A stretch of 17,445 nucleotides of DNA from Clostridia bacterium (GCA_017472105.1 JAFUQY010000208.1:1-17445); one strand, 5' to 3'. Numbered from the stretch's first letter, positions 6,645 to 14,906 are shown. Notes: a model not told the origin generated them from the letters alone. Made by a program: numbers and translations.

Positions 6645-7334
6645 TTACTTGAGATTTTCGGCAATCCGGATGAGCATATCCCGCGTGATTTCCGGCGAGT
6701 ATGCGCAGAGATTGTACACCAGTTGATCCACAGCCCATGTGAGCACCGCGCAGTTTTCCACGGTATGGCGGAGATAATACCCCGGCTGTCCCGCGACGAC
6801 GAGTTCCGTGATCCCGAACTGCGTGTCATACAGCGAAACTGCGGAATCACTGCCGATATCCAGAATAATCCTGTCCCCGTCGGCGTTCGTGCTTTCGCGT
6901 CGGATGAGACCGTCCCAGTCGGCGGCATCCGTCAGCGTGTACCCGTCCGGGAGCCAGCCGAAGTCCGCTGCGATACCGTCCGGGAGTTCACCGGATCCGG
7001 ATTTTTCGTCCCCCGAATGAAATTCCACACGGAAGCAGTCGTCGTACCACGTGATGACGGCGTCGACAAATCCCGCGCGCACCGTGGGGATGCAGAAGAG
7101 AATCACACCGCACACGAGCACAACCATCGCGGCGTACTGACCGATCCGGATGCATTTGCGGCGCATTGCACGTTTCTTTCGCGCTTCCTCTGCGGCTTTC
7201 ATCACGCGTTCGCGCAGTTCCGGTGCAGGTTCGCATTCTCCCGCCGAATTCCACTCCTCGTCAAGAAGCGCGCCGGCGGCTTCTTTTATGGTTTGATTCA
7301 AAATTTCGTTTTCAGGTGTTCTGTGACGCTTCAT
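6645..7334 (-). CDS. Anti-sigma-factor-like single-pass membrane protein with DUF4367 domain
   Basis: This 229-aa protein has a charged cytoplasmic N-terminus (1-63), one membrane segment (about 66-88, QYAAMVVLVCGVILFCIPTV) and an extracytoplasmic C-terminal domain (about 105-229). The C-terminal part, with WLPDGYTL (127-134) and a late LTWAVDQLVYNL (198-209), resembles the DUF4367 domains found in many clostridial anti-sigma proteins. It probably binds and silences the sigma factor encoded just upstream until an envelope signal is sensed; that role is inferred from layout and topology. Its start overlaps the sigma-3 3' end by 23 bp. GGAGG lies 9 nt before the ATG within the sigma gene, so the two are likely translationally coupled. 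No zinc-binding HxxxCxxC motif is seen, so it is not a ZAS-type anti-sigma. Confidence 0.78.
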   Translation of the reverse strand: MKRHRTPENEILNQTIKEAAGALLDEEWNSAGECEPAPELRERVMKAAEEARKKRAMRRKCIRIGQYAAMVVLVCGVILFCIPTVRAGFVDAVITWYDDCFRVEFHSGDEKSGSGELPDGIAADFGWLPDGYTLTDAADWDGLIRRESTNADGDRIILDIGSDSAVSLYDTQFGITELVVAGQPGYYLRHTVENCAVLTWAVDQLVYNLCAYSPEITRDMLIRIAENLK

Positions 7335-7920
7335 TCACATAACCCTCCAGCTGTTTTCGCATTTTCAGCATCGCGCGATGGATCATCACCGCGACCGTGG
7401 GCAGCTTCATTCCGAAGAAATCCGCAATCTCACGGTTCTTCATCCCGCCGTAGTATTTCATCAGGATGATTTCCTTCGCAGGGGAATTGAGGGACCGGAG
7501 CGCTTCTCTCAGATGCTCCACTGTCTCCCGCGACACAATGTCCGAGAGCACGTCCGAGTCGTCGGGAAACTCCATATCGTACAGTTCTCCGTCCTCATCC
7601 ACGGCAGTTATGGCGACATGGACGGACTGATACCGTTCCCGCCTGCGATACAGGTCGATGCATGTGCTTCTGGTAAATAAAACGATCAGGCGGCAGATTT
7701 GTTTCTCGTCAATTCCAACAAACTTATTCTTGTATCTCATGATTCTTATGAACACTTCAACCAAAGCGTCGTCCGCGTCCATATCATTTTTGAGAATCTG
7801 CGCTGCCAGAAACCGTACCCGCGGTGCATATGCATCGTACAGGCCGGCAATCAGATCGTGTTCGTCCGGGGTCAGCGGCGTCTCGGCTGTCTGCTCCGCC
7901 GAAAGAAGAGTGAAAAACAT
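7312..7920 (-). CDS. ECF-type RNA polymerase sigma factor (sigma-3), paired with anti-sigma
   Basis: This is a conventional ECF sigma of about 202 aa. Region 2 is around residues 25-95 (DADDALVEVFIRIMRYKN, then QICRLIVLFTRSTCIDLYRRR). An acidic linker follows. Region 4 is around 130-190, with helix-turn-helix KNREIADFFGMKLPTVAVMIHRAMLKMRKQ. There is no extension, unlike the two sigma genes downstream. I prefer ATG 7920: GGAG lies 5 nt upstream and the leader is then about 40 nt. In-frame ATGs at 7953 and 7935 lack a clear site, and 7953 would leave only about 8 nt after the predicted transcription start. The promoter looks like a housekeeping type, so sigma-3 is probably controlled by its anti-sigma partner rather than by self-activation. 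Confidence 0.85.
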   Translation of the reverse strand: MFFTLLSAEQTAETPLTPDEHDLIAGLYDAYAPRVRFLAAQILKNDMDADDALVEVFIRIMRYKNKFVGIDEKQICRLIVLFTRSTCIDLYRRRERYQSVHVAITAVDEDGELYDMEFPDDSDVLSDIVSRETVEHLREALRSLNSPAKEIILMKYYGGMKNREIADFFGMKLPTVAVMIHRAMLKMRKQLEGYVNEASQNT

Positions 7921-7967
7921 TTCTGCTCCGTTCATGGGTCTGGGGGTTGTCATTCGTCACTTCTTCG

Positions 7968-7996
7968 ATTATAGCACAACAGCCGGTATCGCGCAA
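7968..7996 (-). promoter_or_regulatory. Promoter of the sigma-3/anti-sigma operon
   Basis: TTGCGC (7996-7991), 17 nt, then a perfect TATAAT (7973-7968) on the minus strand. The -35 is weak, but the very A/T-rich stretch immediately upstream (7997-8040) may compensate as an UP element. Confidence 0.6.
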
Positions 7997-8040
7997 TAGT
8001 TTTAATCAATTTCTAATCAAATTAATTAACAATTAAAATT
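7997..8040. promoter_or_regulatory. A/T-rich tract, possible UP element
   Basis: These 44 bp are almost entirely A and T, in sharp contrast to the GC-rich surroundings. They contain TAATCAA twice (8002-8008 and 8014-8020) and a perfect A/T inverted repeat, TTAATT-AAC-AATTAA (8022-8036). The tract abuts the -35 of sigma-3. It is also the only candidate end signal for the GH127 transcript, though it lacks a GC-rich stem. Confidence 0.4.
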
Positions 8041-9961
8041 AAATCCGCACCCAGACGATCATTTCGCGGGTATCCGCACGGTTCGTCCAGAACGCGTAGG
8101 GAATCGCGGTCACGGTACAGGGTTCCTCGTCACCTGCCTTGAGCGGACGGTAGAGAATGGAGTCGGTCCAGCCCTTCCGGCGCATCGCGGACGCACGGAT
8201 ATTGACCGCACCTTCAAAGAGGGTATCGTCCTCGTAGGTTTCAAACTCGCCTGTGAGACGTACGGAGGTGAGCACATCGCCGTTGTCCGCGGCTTCGAGG
8301 CAGTACACGACGGGACCGCGCATGATGGCAGCCTTGCCTGCGTCTTCTCTCGCCAGCGGGTTCGCTTCGATCAGCTCGACGGGCATGGGCAGAGTCAGTT
8401 CAACCGTATCGCCGTCCGACCATTCGCGGGTGATGTACGCGTAGCCCCTGCGGATCTCGGGAGAAATGCGGCTGCCGTTGATTTTTAATTCAAACGAACG
8501 TGCCCAGCCGGGAATGCGGAGTGCGAAGGTGTACTTGCCGCCGGAGAGCGTGAATCCGATCTCACCCGACCACGGATAATTTCCGGTCTGGGTCACGTGA
8601 ACGGTCTTGTCTCCCACGGGAATGTCAGCGTCGCCGCCAATGTAGAGATGGGTGTAAACGGTATCTTCGTCGGAGGAATAGATGTAATTGCCGAGGGAGG
8701 TAATCATTCTCGCAAGATTCGGCGGGCAGCAGGCACATCCGAACCAGCCGGGACGCTTGGAAAGATTGTGTCTGACAGCGGCGAACTTCTTGGTCTCCTC
8801 TTCCCAAACGGACAGGGGATTGGTGTAGAAGAAGTGCCGTCCGTCGAGAGCCATGCCGCTGATGGTGCCGTTGTAGATCAGGCGTTCCATGACGTCGGAA
8901 TACTTGCGGTCAACGCTCAGGCGGAGCATTTTCTGCGCGAAGAATACCATGGAAATCTGTGCGCAGGTCTCGGCGTAAACGGTGTCGTTGGGCAGGTGAT
9001 AATTGAAGCTGTATGCCTCGCCATAAACCTGGGAGCCGACGCCGCCGGTGATGTACATCTGCTTTTCGGTGATGTTGTCCCAGATCACTTCCATGGCGCG
9101 CTTGAGGGTGTCATCCCCGGTTTCCGCGGCAAGATCGGCACATCCGGTGTAGAGATAGCCCGCGCGGACGGAGTGACCAACGGCTTCGGTCTGCTGACGG
9201 ATCGGCTTGTGTGCCTGACAGTATTTCTTGTCAACGCCTCTCTGATATCCGCCGCCCCAGAATCCGATGTGATTGCGCGCTTCCAGCTCCTGATCGAAGT
9301 AGTTCGGATCGGTGCCGCGCTCGTTGACCATGAATTCGCACAGCTTGAGATATCGCTTTTCCCCGGTCGCGCGGTACAGCTTCACGAGAGCCAGCTCGAT
9401 TTCGGGATGTCCCGGGTAGCCCTTGATCTTCCCTTCCTCGGGTCCGATTTTCGTGTCGATGAGGTCGATGTACCGGCACATGATTTTCAAAAGCTTTTCC
9501 TTGCCGGTCGCTTCGTAGTATGCCACAGCCGCCTCGGTCATGTGACCCGCGCAGTACAGCTCGTGGCAGTCGAGAAGGTTGGTGAATTTCTTGTCGGGTT
9601 CCTTGATCTGAAAGTAGGTGTTGAGGTAGCCGTCCTCTTCCTGCGCCTTGCCGATGAGATCGATCACGTCGTCCGCGGTCTTTTCCAGCTCCGGGTCGGG
9701 ATCGATCGTCAGACGGTACGCCACAGCTTCAAGCCACTTCGCGACGTCGCTGTCCTGGAATACCATTCCGCCGAACTCGCCTTCCTCAAGCCCTGCCGCG
9801 ATGCGGAAATTCTGAATCGCGTGGCTCGGTGCGGTGTCGGGAATCTGGTCGTTGATCGCCTGCCACTGGTACGGGATGATCTTATCCTTGGCGATGTCGG
9901 TGTAGGTTTTCCAGAAAGGAGAGTTGATTCTGACGTTCTTTAACGGAGTGAAGTTGTTCAT
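8039..9961 (-). CDS. GH127 family beta-L-arabinofuranosidase (DUF1680)
   Basis: This 640-aa enzyme releases terminal beta-linked L-arabinofuranose from plant or hydroxyproline-linked arabinans. Zinc- and thiol-dependent catalysis is established for the Bifidobacterium longum enzyme HypBA1. All its key residues have counterparts: Glu315 in VYGEAYSF (acid/base), Glu331 and Cys333 in VYAETCAQ (zinc ligands), and Cys411/Cys412 in GCACCPPNLAR (nucleophile and zinc ligand). The 16-residue spacing of the two Glu also matches. The N-terminal helical barrel spans about 1-430 and the C-terminal beta-sandwich the rest. No signal peptide is present, so it probably acts in the cytosol on imported oligosaccharides. 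The start at ATG 9961 is set by AAGGA 6 nt upstream and a perfect promoter; a longer reading frame to 10072 would begin upstream of that promoter. GH146 is a related alternative. Confidence 0.9.
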   Translation of the reverse strand: MNNFTPLKNVRINSPFWKTYTDIAKDKIIPYQWQAINDQIPDTAPSHAIQNFRIAAGLEEGEFGGMVFQDSDVAKWLEAVAYRLTIDPDPELEKTADDVIDLIGKAQEEDGYLNTYFQIKEPDKKFTNLLDCHELYCAGHMTEAAVAYYEATGKEKLLKIMCRYIDLIDTKIGPEEGKIKGYPGHPEIELALVKLYRATGEKRYLKLCEFMVNERGTDPNYFDQELEARNHIGFWGGGYQRGVDKKYCQAHKPIRQQTEAVGHSVRAGYLYTGCADLAAETGDDTLKRAMEVIWDNITEKQMYITGGVGSQVYGEAYSFNYHLPNDTVYAETCAQISMVFFAQKMLRLSVDRKYSDVMERLIYNGTISGMALDGRHFFYTNPLSVWEEETKKFAAVRHNLSKRPGWFGCACCPPNLARMITSLGNYIYSSDEDTVYTHLYIGGDADIPVGDKTVHVTQTGNYPWSGEIGFTLSGGKYTFALRIPGWARSFELKINGSRISPEIRRGYAYITREWSDGDTVELTLPMPVELIEANPLAREDAGKAAIMRGPVVYCLEAADNGDVLTSVRLTGEFETYEDDTLFEGAVNIRASAMRRKGWTDSILYRPLKAGDEEPCTVTAIPYAFWTNRADTREMIVWVRI

Positions 9962-10000
9962 GCGGTGTCCTTCTTTCGCTATACTGAATTTTCTATCATT

Positions 10001-10029
10001 ATTATATAAAATCGCGGTTGTTTTGTCAA
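10001..10029 (-). promoter_or_regulatory. Consensus sigma-A promoter of the GH127 gene
   Basis: On the minus strand, TTGACA (10029-10024) and TATAAT (10006-10001) are separated by exactly 17 nt, so all 12 positions match consensus. The leader to the ATG is about 35 nt. Such a strong core promoter on a catabolic gene suggests either constitutive expression or control by a repressor. Confidence 0.85.
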
Positions 10030-10052
10030 CATATTTCAGCAAATCCGGCAAC

Positions 10053-10090
10053 AAAAGACGGGCAGTACCCATTTCACAAATACTGCCCGT
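10053..10090 (-). terminator. Intrinsic terminator after the Gfo/Idh gene (end of xyl operon)
   Basis: ACGGGCAGTA (10058-10067) pairs perfectly with TACTGCCCGT (10081-10090) around a 13-nt loop. On the minus strand the stem is followed by CTTTTG. It lies 16 bp after the oxidoreductase stop and 28 bp before the GH127 -35 element, so it insulates GH127 from the xyl operon. Confidence 0.8.
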
Positions 10091-10106
10091 TGTGTTATTC
10101 TTCCGT

Positions 10107-11213
10107 TCAAGCGTCCAGTACGCCGTGTTCCATCGCGGGATTCATGAGAGGTCTGCGTTCGAAGCGGGATTCGATCTTCACTTCTCTGCGTTCCTCGCCG
10201 CTCTTTGCGAAGCCTTCCATGATTTCGAGAACGTGGAAGGTCATGTCGGAGTTCGCACGGTATGCGCGGCCGGTCTGGAGTGCCTTTGCCATGTCAGCGA
10301 GACCGAGTGCGCGGCTGTTGTCGGGATAGTCGAATGCGAGATCGATATCCTTCATGCCTTCCCCGGGCTTGAACAGCTTGACAGGACCGCCGAAGCAGTT
10401 CGGGTCGGGAACGTACAGTGTGCCTTCGGAGCCGTAAACTTCGAGACGCGCCTGTCCCGGATAGTGTACGTCGAAGGTGGTGTACAGCGTGCCGATCGCG
10501 CCGGATTCAAAGCGCATATTGCCCGCATACAGGGTGGGTACGTCTACATCAACGATTTCGCCGTTGTGGGGCTGGCTGGTGATGAGACGCTGCGGGAAGC
10601 TGATCTTGGTCATAGCGGAAACGTCGCTGACACATCCGCAGAGGTTGACAAGCGCGGTCAGGTAGTAGGGACCCATATCGAACATGGGACCGCCGCCGTA
10701 CTTGTAGTAGAATTCCGGGTCCGGATGCCAGGTTTCGTGTCCGTGGCAGATCATGAAGCCGGCACATCCGACAACTGTACCGATCACGCCGTCATCGATG
10801 AGCTTGCGGCAGGTCTGGATGCCCGCGCCGAGGAAGGTATCCGGTGCACCGCCGAGCATGAGTCCCTTTTCTTCCGCAAGAGCCTTGATTTCACGGCCTT
10901 CCTTCAGGGATGCTGCGAGGGGCTTTTCGGAATAAACATGCTTGCCCGCGCGGAGAGCCGCCATGGATACGTCATAGTGTTCGTAGGGACGGGTGATGTT
11001 GAGAACGATGTCAACTTCGGGGTCAGCGAACAGCTCATGCATATCGTTGTAGAGCTTGGGAATGTTGTACTTCTTCACAGCGTTTTCCGCGCGTTCCCGG
11101 ATCAGGTCGCACACGCCGATGATTTCGATTTCCTTGAATCTCTTGGTGATGTTTTCCAGATAAATGCCGCTGATGGCACCGCATCCGACAAAACCGATCT
11201 TTACAGTTTTCAT
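10107..11213 (-). CDS. Gfo/Idh/MocA family NAD(P)-dependent oxidoreductase
   Basis: This 368-aa protein belongs to the sugar and inositol dehydrogenase superfamily. The N-terminal Rossmann fold has GFVGCGAISG (7-16) for the nucleotide. It is followed by the family's EKP motif (Glu96-Lys97-Pro98), whose Lys is part of the active site. The C-terminal alpha/beta domain starts near 125 and contains GGGPMFDMGPYYLTAL (173-188), the usual GGGxxxDxGxH region with Tyr in place of the His. The exact sugar cannot be read; an oxidation at a sugar hydroxyl is expected for the family. It follows the ThuA-like gene by 31 bp and has AAGGAG 8 nt before its ATG. ThuA-like and Gfo/Idh proteins frequently co-occur, which suggests a joint pathway step. 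It is the last gene before a terminator. Confidence 0.88.
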   Translation of the reverse strand: MKTVKIGFVGCGAISGIYLENITKRFKEIEIIGVCDLIRERAENAVKKYNIPKLYNDMHELFADPEVDIVLNITRPYEHYDVSMAALRAGKHVYSEKPLAASLKEGREIKALAEEKGLMLGGAPDTFLGAGIQTCRKLIDDGVIGTVVGCAGFMICHGHETWHPDPEFYYKYGGGPMFDMGPYYLTALVNLCGCVSDVSAMTKISFPQRLITSQPHNGEIVDVDVPTLYAGNMRFESGAIGTLYTTFDVHYPGQARLEVYGSEGTLYVPDPNCFGGPVKLFKPGEGMKDIDLAFDYPDNSRALGLADMAKALQTGRAYRANSDMTFHVLEIMEGFAKSGEERREVKIESRFERRPLMNPAMEHGVLDA

Positions 11214-11244
11214 GCTGCTGTCTCCTTATCGTAATTTCGTTGAA

Positions 11245-11967
11245 TCAATACATCTTCGCAGTGTTTTCGAAGCGTTCGGTGGTGAGGTTGTTGTCCAGTG
11301 CGTACTGCTTGCCTTCCGCTGCCCAGAGCATACCGCGCTTCATGAGAATTTCCGCATTGGGAGAATTGTCGAATACATCGTCGTGGTGACCGAGGGAGGT
11401 GTAGAACACGCGTCCGTTGCCCCAGAACTTGGTCCATGCGACGGGCATATCGACGACCTTGTTGGAGGTGTGGTAGTAGTTGACGAGCGGGAATCGGGTG
11501 GTTGCCAGCACTTCGATCGCGGGGTCAACGTGGAGGTAGTAGTGTTCGCTCTTTACCGGGAAGTCTTCCAGACCTGCGATGATGGGGCTGGAGCCGTGGT
11601 TGATGTTGACAGTGTATTCGATGCCGTCTCCGCCGGGATGGCTGACCCACTGACCGCCGGTCATGAACTGCCATTCGGTATCCTTGCGGAATGCGTCGCA
11701 CATACCGCCGTGGCATCCCGCCAGCCCTGTGCCCCTGCCGACTGCGCGTGCGATGTTTCTGGTGTGCTTGCCGTCAATGGAGCCCATCGTCCAGCAGGCA
11801 ACGATCAGGTGGTATTCGCACAGCTTGTCCGCGTCGTCGAAGCAGGAGTGGTTGTCGTAGATTTCGCACTCGTAGCCTTCTTCTTCCATCAGACGTGCGA
11901 AACGCTTGGAGGTCAGCTGAGGTTCATGTCCGTCCCAGCCGCCCTGGAAAATCAGAACTTTTTTCAT
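11245..11967 (-). CDS. ThuA-like (trehalose utilisation) domain protein
   Basis: This 240-aa protein has a glutamine-amidotransferase-like (flavodoxin-like) fold of the ThuA family. Motifs seen are VLIFQGGWDGHEP (4-16), the GCHGG turn (84-88), GGQWVSHPGG (104-113), SEHYY (140-144) and PVAWTKFWGNGRVFYTSLGH (174-193). ThuA was named from trehalose and sucrose utilisation in Sinorhizobium; related proteins act with Gfo/Idh oxidoreductases in modifying 3-keto sugars. The biochemical role here is not certain. I choose ATG 11967, with GGAG 8 nt upstream, over the in-frame ATG at 11985. It starts 23 bp after xylB and runs 31 bp ahead of the oxidoreductase, so it is very likely in the same transcript. 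Confidence 0.85.
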   Translation of the reverse strand: MKKVLIFQGGWDGHEPQLTSKRFARLMEEEGYECEIYDNHSCFDDADKLCEYHLIVACWTMGSIDGKHTRNIARAVGRGTGLAGCHGGMCDAFRKDTEWQFMTGGQWVSHPGGDGIEYTVNINHGSSPIIAGLEDFPVKSEHYYLHVDPAIEVLATTRFPLVNYYHTSNKVVDMPVAWTKFWGNGRVFYTSLGHHDDVFDNSPNAEILMKRGMLWAAEGKQYALDNNLTTERFENTAKMY

Positions 11968-11990
11968 TTTTATATCTCCGTTCATTGTAT

Positions 11991-13514
11991 TCAGCAGTCC
12001 GCGAGCTTAGCACAGCTTTCCTTCAGACCGCCGTAAAGATTGGTATAAATATTGTAGTATTTTCTATATTCTGCCGCTCTGTCATTGTCGGGGAGCGTCC
12101 GTTCGCGTTCCTTGATGATCGCGTCGCAGGCGTCTTCCACTGTGGGATACAATCCCGCGCCGACCATGGCAAGAACCGCCACGCCGAGAGCCGGTCCTTC
12201 GTCATTTTCCGCACGGATGACGGGCATTCCGAATGCATCCGCGAGCATCTGACGCCAGAACGCACTCTTGCCGCCGCCTCCGCAGACCTGCATTTCACTC
12301 GGGAGCGCACCCATGCCGTCGATGATTTCCACGCAGTCACGGAGGGAGTACGTCACGCCCTCGAGTACCGCACGGATCATGTGGGACTTGGTGTGAACCG
12401 CGGACAGACCGATGAATGCGCCGCGTGCGTTGGGATCGAGATGGGGAGTCCGCTCGCCCATGAGGTAGGGCAGGTACAGAAGCCGGTCCGCACCCACGGG
12501 AACAGACGCCGCTTCTTCCGTCATCACATCATACGGATCGCATCCGCGTGTTTCCGCTTCGGCAATTTCGTCGCCGCAGAAGTTGTCGCGGTACCAGCGG
12601 AGAGACAGACCCGCCGCCTGTGTAACGCCCATGATATGCCATGCACCCGGAACGGCACAGCAGAACGTGTGGACTCTGCCCTTCGGGTCGATGGAAATGT
12701 CGGATTTGTGAGCGAACACAACGCCGCTCGTGCCGATGGTGGTGAATGCCCGTCCGTCACGCACGACGCCGAGTCCGACAGCCGCCGCCGCATTGTCACC
12801 CGCACCGCCGACCACGGGAATTCCCGCGCGCAGTCCGCAGAGTTCAGCCGCAGAGCCAGTCGTATATCCCGTCACATCGGGAGATTCGTAAACCTTGCCG
12901 AGGTATTCCTTCGGGATGCCGAGCTTCTCAAGCACTTCATCCGACCAGCACCGTCCGGGAACATCGAGAAGCTGCATGCCGGATGCGTCGGAAACTTCGG
13001 TTGCGTATTCGCCGGTGAGCATGAAGCGGATGTAGTCCTTCGGCAGGAGAATGTGCCGGCATTTGTTCCAGTTTTCCGGCTCATGGTTCTTCACCCACAT
13101 GATTTTCGATGCCGTGAAGCCGGTGAGCGCGGGATTTGCCGTAATTTCGATCAGGCGTTCCCGTCCGATAATCTGCTCAATCTGCACGCATTCCTCACCG
13201 GTACGTCCGTCGCACCAGATGATGGAATTGCGGATTACCTGATTGTCCTCATCCAGCATGACGAGCCCGTGCATCTGACCGGACAGACCGATTCCGGCAA
13301 CAGCATCGGGATTCACGCCGCTCTCGTCCATCACCGTTTTCACGGATGCGGTCACTGCGTTCCACCAGTCTGCGGGATCCTGCTCTGCCCAGCCGTTTTT
13401 GGGCTGATACAGGGGATATTCCACCGTTGCGGACGCGATTTTTGTGCCCTCGGTATCAAAGAGAACCGTTTTTGTTCCCGATGTGCCGATGTCTATGCCA
13501 AGTGTGTATTTCAT
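11991..13514 (-). CDS. xylB: Xylulokinase
   Basis: This FGGY-family kinase phosphorylates D-xylulose to D-xylulose 5-phosphate, feeding the pentose phosphate or phosphoketolase route. It has 507 aa, as expected. The N-terminal phosphate-binding motif is DIGTSGTK (8-15). The substrate motifs are SGQMHG (78-83) and WCDGR (100-104). LPKDYIRFMLTGEY (157-170) follows, and the catalytic Asp240 is in GGAGDNAAAA. Position next to xylA makes xylulose the substrate rather than another FGGY sugar. ATG 13514 is chosen because GGTGA, which pairs with the 5' part of the anti-Shine-Dalgarno, lies 5 nt upstream; a GTG at 13523 is in frame but lacks a site. The gap to xylA is only 12 bp, so translation is probably coupled. 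Confidence 0.95.
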   Translation of the reverse strand: MKYTLGIDIGTSGTKTVLFDTEGTKIASATVEYPLYQPKNGWAEQDPADWWNAVTASVKTVMDESGVNPDAVAGIGLSGQMHGLVMLDEDNQVIRNSIIWCDGRTGEECVQIEQIIGRERLIEITANPALTGFTASKIMWVKNHEPENWNKCRHILLPKDYIRFMLTGEYATEVSDASGMQLLDVPGRCWSDEVLEKLGIPKEYLGKVYESPDVTGYTTGSAAELCGLRAGIPVVGGAGDNAAAAVGLGVVRDGRAFTTIGTSGVVFAHKSDISIDPKGRVHTFCCAVPGAWHIMGVTQAAGLSLRWYRDNFCGDEIAEAETRGCDPYDVMTEEAASVPVGADRLLYLPYLMGERTPHLDPNARGAFIGLSAVHTKSHMIRAVLEGVTYSLRDCVEIIDGMGALPSEMQVCGGGGKSAFWRQMLADAFGMPVIRAENDEGPALGVAVLAMVGAGLYPTVEDACDAIIKERERTLPDNDRAAEYRKYYNIYTNLYGGLKESCAKLADC

Positions 13515-13526
13515 ATTGTTCACCGA

Positions 13527-14834
13527 TCAGAACATCACTGCGTTGAGGATGTTTTCGAGATATTCCTGACGACCGCTGATGTTGTTCTTCACGTCGCCCA
13601 TGGCAAGTGCGTATGCTTCGAGCTCTTCAATGGTCGCGGTCTGATCGGTGATTTTCTTACCGATGCCGTCGCCGTAGCTTGCGTAGCGGTTTGCCACGAA
13701 TGCGTCGAGTCTGCCGTCGTCGATGAGCTTGTATGCCATTCTGAGACCGTATGCGAAGGAGTCCATACCTGCGATGAATGCGTGCGCGATGTCTTCGGGA
13801 GTATTGGAGCCGCGTCTGGTCTTTGCGTCGAAGTTGAGACCGCCGTTGGTGAAGCCGCCCGCACGGATGACTTCGAGCATGCAGAGGGTGGTGTCGTAGA
13901 AATTGGTCGGGAACTGGTCGGTATCCCAGCCGAGGAGCATGTCGCCCTGGTTTGCGTCGATGGAGCCGAACGCGCCGTTGATGCGGGCAACGTTGAGTTC
14001 GTGCTGGAAGGTGTGACCGGCGAGGGTTGCGTGGTTCGCTTCAATGTTCAGACGGAAATCCTTCGCGAGACCGTACTTGCCGAGGAAGCCGCATACGGTA
14101 GCCGCGTCGAAGTCGTACTGATGCTTGGTGGGTTCCTTCGGCTTGGGTTCGATGTAGTAGTCGCCCTTGAAGCCGATCTTGCGTCCGTATTCGGAAGTGA
14201 TTTTGAGCAGGTACGCCATGTTGTCAAGCTCTCTGCCCATATCGGTGTTGAGAAGGGTTTCGTAGCCTTCCCGTCCGCCCCAGTAAACGTAGCCGGAGCC
14301 GCCGAGCTTCACGGTCAGTTCAATCGCCTTTTTGATCTGTGCAGCGGCAAATGCGAAAACGTCCGCGTTCGGAGCCGTGCCCGCACCGTGCATGTATCTG
14401 GGATTGTTGAAGCAGTTCGCGGTACCCCAGAGACATTTCTTGCCGGTCTTTTTCATGAGGTCTGCGATCAGGTCGGTGATTTCGTCCAGACGTTCGTTGG
14501 ATTCGGTCAAGGTTGCGCCTTCGGGAGCGATATCGCGGTCATGGAAGCAAAAATAGTCCACCGACAGCTTTTCCATCAGTTCAAACGCCGCTTCCGCCTT
14601 GTTCTTCGCGGACTGCATGGGATCGGATGTGCCGTAGCTCTTGTCAATGGTACCGACGCCGAACATGTCCGTTCCTTCAGCGCACATGGTATGCCAGTAT
14701 GCAAGGGCAAATTTCAGCTGTTCGCGCATGGTCTTGCCGCCGATGACTTCGTCGGGATTGTACCAGCGGAACGCCATGGGATTGGTGGTATCCCTGCCTT
14801 CGTACTTGATTGTGGGAATGTTGGGATAATACAT
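13527..14834 (-). CDS. xylA: Xylose isomerase (class II)
   Basis: It interconverts D-xylose and D-xylulose using two divalent metal ions, in the cytosol, as the first step of the isomerase pathway. The 435-aa length and N-terminal extension are those of class II enzymes. Visible motifs are FHDRD (97-101, catalytic His98), [12 protein letters not shown] (183-194), IEPKPKEP (228-235; metal-binding Glu229 and Lys231), [17 protein letters not shown] (264-280), SIDAN (291-295) and [10 protein letters not shown] (302-311, metal Asp residues). GGAGG is 8 nt before ATG 14834. It is the first gene of a minus-strand operon with xylB, the ThuA-like gene and Gfo/Idh. It is divergent from an AraC-type regulator with overlapping promoters. 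Confidence 0.97.
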   Translation of the reverse strand: MYYPNIPTIKYEGRDTTNPMAFRWYNPDEVIGGKTMREQLKFALAYWHTMCAEGTDMFGVGTIDKSYGTSDPMQSAKNKAEAAFELMEKLSVDYFCFHDRDIAPEGATLTESNERLDEITDLIADLMKKTGKKCLWGTANCFNNPRYMHGAGTAPNADVFAFAAAQIKKAIELTVKLGGSGYVYWGGREGYETLLNTDMGRELDNMAYLLKITSEYGRKIGFKGDYYIEPKPKEPTKHQYDFDAATVCGFLGKYGLAKDFRLNIEANHATLAGHTFQHELNVARINGAFGSIDANQGDMLLGWDTDQFPTNFYDTTLCMLEVIRAGGFTNGGLNFDAKTRRGSNTPEDIAHAFIAGMDSFAYGLRMAYKLIDDGRLDAFVANRYASYGDGIGKKITDQTATIEELEAYALAMGDVKNNISGRQEYLENILNAVMF

Positions 14835-14877
14835 CTTTGAGTCCTCCGGAAAAATTTTATATTTCTATTCACATTGT

Positions 14878-14906
14878 ACAGTAACCCTCTGGAAATTTCG
14901 CGTCAA
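14878..14906 (-). promoter_or_regulatory. Candidate xylA operon promoter
   Basis: TTGACG (14906-14901), 17 nt, then TACTGT (14883-14878) on the minus strand. The -35 is nearly consensus and the -10 is poor, as is common for activator-dependent promoters. A second possible -10, TACAAT (14878-14873), has no good -35 at 17 nt. The -35 element lies inside the spacer of the divergent araC-type promoter. Confidence 0.5.

Noticed and set aside
7921..7953. Upstream ATGs of sigma-3 at 7953 and 7935
   Set aside because: Neither has a clear ribosome binding site, and 7953 is too close to the predicted transcription start. They stay possible as alternatives.
9962..10072. N-terminal extension of the GH127 frame up to 10072
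   Set aside because: The perfect promoter at 10001-10029 lies inside it, and the ATG at 9961 has a good ribosome binding site and begins the conserved domain.
8597..11234. Open frames of 448 and 436 codons on the plus strand opposite GH127 and the Gfo/Idh gene
   Set aside because: They lie antisense to confidently identified genes, have no recognisable domain and no convincing ribosome binding site, and one runs through the GH127 promoter and the terminator.
13515..13523. GTG start for xylB at 13523
   Set aside because: It has no ribosome binding site, while ATG 13514 has GGTGA 5 nt upstream and gives the usual N-terminus MKYTLGIDIGTS.
11691..14840. A 1049-codon open frame on the plus strand opposite the ThuA-like gene, xylB and xylA
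   Set aside because: It is antisense to three certain enzymes. Its protein is Val/His/Arg/Cys-rich with no domain. Such long antisense frames are expected where GC-biased third positions suppress stop codons on the opposite strand.
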